A stretch of DNA of 8,185 nucleotides, taken from positions 1-8,185 of the forward strand of contig DNXT01000271.1 of the NCBI GenBank assembly GCA_003505795.1. Direction: 5' to 3'. This DNA comes from Lysobacteraceae bacterium. GTDB taxonomy: Bacteria; Pseudomonadota; Gammaproteobacteria; Xanthomonadales; Xanthomonadaceae. Positions within the stretch are counted from its first letter, which is position 1; the number at the start of each line of letters is the position of its first letter. Both the position numbers and the translations under genes were made by a program. Below the pieces are notes generated by a model. The model was not told the DNA's origin and made no database searches. It saw only the letters and a program-made list of their open reading frames with translations. This document shows positions 6,439-8,185 of this stretch, piece after piece.

Positions 6439-7838
6439 CCGGCCAGCGGCAACCGGATCACGAACGCGGCGCCCCGTCCCGGCGCGCTGCGTACGCAGAT
6501 GTCGCCGCCGGCCGCGCGCAGCAGCGAATGCGTCACCGCCAGCCCCAGGCCGGTGCCGCTGGCCGCCGGCTTGGTGGTGAAGAACGGCTCGAACACCTGG
6601 CGCTGGGTCTGCTCGTCCATGCCGTGGCCGCTGTCGGCCAGCTCGATCAGCAGCGACGGCGCGTCGGCATCGCGCCAGGCCGCGATCCGGAACGTGCCGC
6701 CGCCGGGCATCGCATCGCGCGCATTGGAGGCGATATTGAGCAGCGCCAGCTCGAGCTGCCCGCGATCGATGAACACCGGCAGCGGCGTCTCCGGCGCGGC
6801 GACCTCGAGCGCGACGCCCGACGGAAACAGCCTGCGCAGCATCGGCTGCAGCTCCTGCAGCGCCGTGCCGACGTCGAATACCTCCGGCGCTTCCGGATCC
6901 GGGCGCCCGAACGCCAGCAGCTTGCGCAACAGCGTCACGCCGCGCTCGGCCGCGTCCTCGATTCCCTCCAGCGCATCGGCCAGCGCGCGCGAATCCACGC
7001 GCGGGTCCGGATGCGGGTCGTCCAGCCGGTGGCGTTCCCCGGCAAAGCCCAGCACCACGCTCAGCAGGTTGTTGAAGTCGTGGGCGACGCCGCCGGCCAG
7101 GCGACCGGTCGCCTCCATCTTCTGCGCGTGCACCAGCTGCTCCTGCATGCGCGCGCGCTCGGCCATCTCGCGCTGCAGCTCCTCGCCGCGACGCTGCGAC
7201 TCGGCCAGGCTCTGGCGCAGCGCGGTGATGGTGCGGTCCAGCACCAGGGTGATCAGCAGATAGCTGAAGGTCACTCCGGGCAGGTAGCGGAATGCCGGCT
7301 CCGGTGGGTTGCCGGCGACGATCGCCTTCTGCGCATCGACCCAGAAGCCGAACAGGAAGATCAGCAGCAGCAGGCAGAACACCGTCCACAGCGTCCTGCG
7401 TCCCAGTACCAGCGATCCCACCACCAGCACCAGCACCTGCCAGGTCTGGTCCAGCGAGAAACTGTGGAAACCCACCGCCCCCATGCCGACCAGGACCGCC
7501 AGCAGCAACGATCCCAGGTACAGCTTCACCGCCAGGCGGAAGTGGCCGCGCCGGATCAACACGCCCCCGATCACGCTGAGCAGCACGATCACCATGTCGC
7601 TCACCAGCAGCGGCAGGTAGGAAGGCCGTACCTGGATGTGCGACAGCGTCCACCACCAGTTCAGCGGCAGGGTCACCGCGCCGATCACGAACAGCAGCTG
7701 CATCGTCGGCGCGTTGCGGCGGTCGATCCCGTCGTCGATCGGCGCTTGCTGCAGCCATGCGTAGCCGGCGCAGACCACGCCACGCAACCGCTGCCATGCC
7801 CGCTCCGGCAGCGGTACCCGCGCCACGCTTGGATTCAT
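6423..7838 (-). CDS. Membrane sensor histidine kinase
   Basis: This 471-residue kinase has an N-terminal cytoplasmic stretch, about six hydrophobic segments (roughly residues 46-66, 75-95, 102-122, 132-146, 149-167 and 187-204) with short loops, a linker helix at about 205-240, and a kinase core. There is no large periplasmic domain, so it probably senses the membrane or a small ligand. The core has the phosphoacceptor H253 in GGVAHDFNNLL, N372 in NIASNARDAM (N box), DSGHGM at 402-407 (G1), FEPFFTTK at 416-423 (F box) and GTGLGL at 428-433 (G2). The HDFNN-FEPFFTTK combination is typical of NtrB/DctB-like kinases, which more often pair with NtrC-type regulators. There is no receiver or HPt domain. 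The ATG at 7838 is preferred because the upstream in-frame sequence loses coding character. The stop lies inside the regulator gene, giving a 16-nt tail-to-tail overlap. Confidence 0.95.
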   Translation of the reverse strand: MNPSVARVPLPERAWQRLRGVVCAGYAWLQQAPIDDGIDRRNAPTMQLLFVIGAVTLPLNWWWTLSHIQVRPSYLPLLVSDMVIVLLSVIGGVLIRRGHFRLAVKLYLGSLLLAVLVGMGAVGFHSFSLDQTWQVLVLVVGSLVLGRRTLWTVFCLLLLIFLFGFWVDAQKAIVAGNPPEPAFRYLPGVTFSYLLITLVLDRTITALRQSLAESQRRGEELQREMAERARMQEQLVHAQKMEATGRLAGGVAHDFNNLLSVVLGFAGERHRLDDPHPDPRVDSRALADALEGIEDAAERGVTLLRKLLAFGRPDPEAPEVFDVGTALQELQPMLRRLFPSGVALEVAAPETPLPVFIDRGQLELALLNIASNARDAMPGGGTFRIAAWRDADAPSLLIELADSGHGMDEQTQRQVFEPFFTTKPAASGTGLGLAVTHSLLRAAGGDICVRSAPGRGAAFVIRLPLAGQPKT

Positions 7839-7856
7839 TTTCGTGCCAGTCCGGAT

Positions 7857-7911
7857 CGGTGAGAAACCGGTGAGGATCGCAGGAGAAAGCGATGTGTGAC
7901 AAATCCGTGAC
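7857..7911. promoter_or_regulatory. Four GTGA boxes in two 11-bp-spaced pairs
   Basis: CGGTGAG occurs at 7857-7863 and again at 7868-7874, exactly 11 bp apart. GTGAC occurs at 7896-7900 and 7907-7911, also 11 bp apart. OmpR/PhoB-family regulators typically bind tandem half-sites at about this period, one helical turn. The cluster lies 19-73 bp upstream of the kinase start, and the second pair overlaps a candidate promoter for the exported-protein gene. Binding by the regulator encoded at 5737-6438 is inference. The boxes are short and the two pairs are not identical. Confidence 0.4.
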
Positions 7912-7925
7912 CTGCACACCAGTAT
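7896..7925 (+). promoter_or_regulatory. Candidate promoter of the exported-protein gene
   Basis: GTGACA (7896-7901) matches the TTGACA -35 consensus at five of six positions, and CAGTAT (7920-7925) is a weak -10 at 18-bp spacing. Transcription would begin near 7932, giving a leader of about 150 nt. The -35 overlaps the GTGAC boxes, so a factor bound there could activate or block it. The inverted words GTGTG (7894-7898) and CACAC (7915-7919) flank the spacer. Confidence 0.25.
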
Positions 7926-7926
7926 C

Positions 7927-7956
7927 GGCGACACCGGCATCGGAACGCCGGTCGCC
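7927..7956. repeat. Imperfect inverted repeat in the divergent control region
   Basis: GGCGACACCGGC (7927-7938) pairs with GCCGGTCGCC (7947-7956): a 10-bp GC-rich stem with a 2-nt bulge and an 8-nt loop. It begins next to the candidate -10 at 7920-7925, so it would form in the first bases of the plus-strand transcript. In DNA this rich in G and C such stems are not rare. No poly-T follows. Confidence 0.35.
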
Positions 7957-8017
7957 GCGCCGCCACGACCTGGGGGGATGGGCAGCGCCGGGAGTCCAGC
8001 CAATGACCGTGCCGTCC

Positions 8018-8038
8018 GCCGCCATCGCCGATGGCGGC
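8018..8038. repeat. Perfect 9-bp hairpin ahead of the exported-protein gene
   Basis: GCCGCCATC (8018-8026) and GATGGCGGC (8030-8038) are exact inverted copies separated by 3 nt. No T-run follows on either strand, so it is not an intrinsic terminator. It ends 46 nt before the ATG at 8085 and would fold in that gene's leader; an operator is the alternative. It is the most perfect dyad in this control region. Confidence 0.5.
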
Positions 8039-8084
8039 AGCGGCCTACCGCGTTTCCATCCAAGAACCCGGGAAGCACACCTCG

Positions 8085-8185
8085 ATGAAGCAGAACCACC
8101 AACACCGCGCCGCCTGCAGGGCGAACCGGCGCCGCACCTGCGTCGCCCTGCCGCTGCTGGCACTGGCCGTCGCCGTCCACGCCGA
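8085..8185 (+). CDS. Exported protein, N-terminal fragment with signal peptide
   Basis: Only 33 codons and two bases are present before the right edge. The visible part is a classical signal peptide: a basic n-region with RRR at residues 15-17, a hydrophobic core from about 20 to 31, and AVHA at 30-33 as a likely signal peptidase I site. Third codon positions are almost all G or C, as in the real genes here. GGGAAG at 8070-8075, 9 nt before the ATG, is an acceptable Shine-Dalgarno. A long basic n-region is often seen on TonB-dependent receptors and secreted enzymes of Xanthomonadaceae, but nothing mature is visible and no family can be named. The gene is divergent from the kinase, with 246 bp between their starts. 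Confidence 0.65.
   Translation, partial: MKQNHQHRAACRANRRRTCVALPLLALAVAVHA

Noticed and set aside
7894..7919. CRP/CLP-type site suggested by GTGTGAC and CACAC
   Set aside because: The TGTGA-N6-TCACA pattern is not met: the second half reads GTGAC in direct, not inverted, orientation. The direct-repeat reading fits better.
5590..8163. 857-codon open frame on the minus strand through the regulator and kinase region
   Set aside because: It is a shifted reading of the kinase gene continuing antisense through the regulator, and it has no domain of its own. The kinase motifs are all in the frame ending at 6423.
1..8185. CRISPR array, tRNA, rRNA, insertion sequence or prophage gene
   Set aside because: No regularly spaced repeat array, no cloverleaf or rRNA sequence, and no transposase- or phage-like translation was seen on either strand.

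Overview
The window is about 70% GC with strongly G/C-ending codons. The gene families present and a REP-type repeat of the GTAGGAG/CTTCGG kind suggest a gammaproteobacterium of the Xanthomonadaceae (Xanthomonas, Stenotrophomonas, Lysobacter or Pseudoxanthomonas relatives). This assignment is an inference from sequence character, not a database match. The window looks chromosomal: there is no transposase, integrase, phage gene, CRISPR array, tRNA or rRNA.

Layout. (1) Positions 1-1308, minus strand: the N-terminal half of glnE, the bifunctional adenylyltransferase/adenylyl-removase that controls glutamine synthetase; it runs off the left edge. (2) Positions 1309-1823: a 515-bp gap with no convincing gene. 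It holds two operator-like palindromes close to glnE, a strong minus-strand intrinsic terminator, a weaker plus-strand terminator-like hairpin with a T7 run, and an inverted pair of REP-like hairpins directly after the next gene's stop. (3) Positions 1824-3986, minus strand: a 720-residue protein with one N-terminal membrane anchor and a long beta-rich periplasmic body, AsmA-like. (4) Positions 3987-4159: a divergent promoter region with a striking 16-bp-arm inverted repeat. (5) Positions 4160-5674, plus strand: a class I CoA-transferase of the succinyl-CoA:acetate type with all key residues. (6) Positions 5737-6438, plus strand: an OmpR-type response regulator. (7) Positions 6423-7838, minus strand: a multi-pass membrane histidine kinase that converges on the regulator gene and overlaps its 3' end by 16 nt. 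(8) Positions 7839-8084: a divergent control region with GTGA boxes at 11-bp spacing and two hairpins. (9) Positions 8085-8185, plus strand: the first 33 codons of an exported protein, cut by the right edge.

How the parts may work together. The regulator and kinase are probably a two-component pair. The GTGA boxes lie just upstream of the kinase and overlap a candidate promoter of the exported-protein gene, so they are a reasonable guess for the regulator's target. The CoA-transferase would move CoA between succinyl-CoA and acetate, joining acetate handling to the TCA cycle. GlnE acts separately in nitrogen control, and the AsmA-like protein probably acts in envelope lipid biology. No wholly new system is evident. 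The least explained parts are the 515-bp gap and the two divergent control regions.
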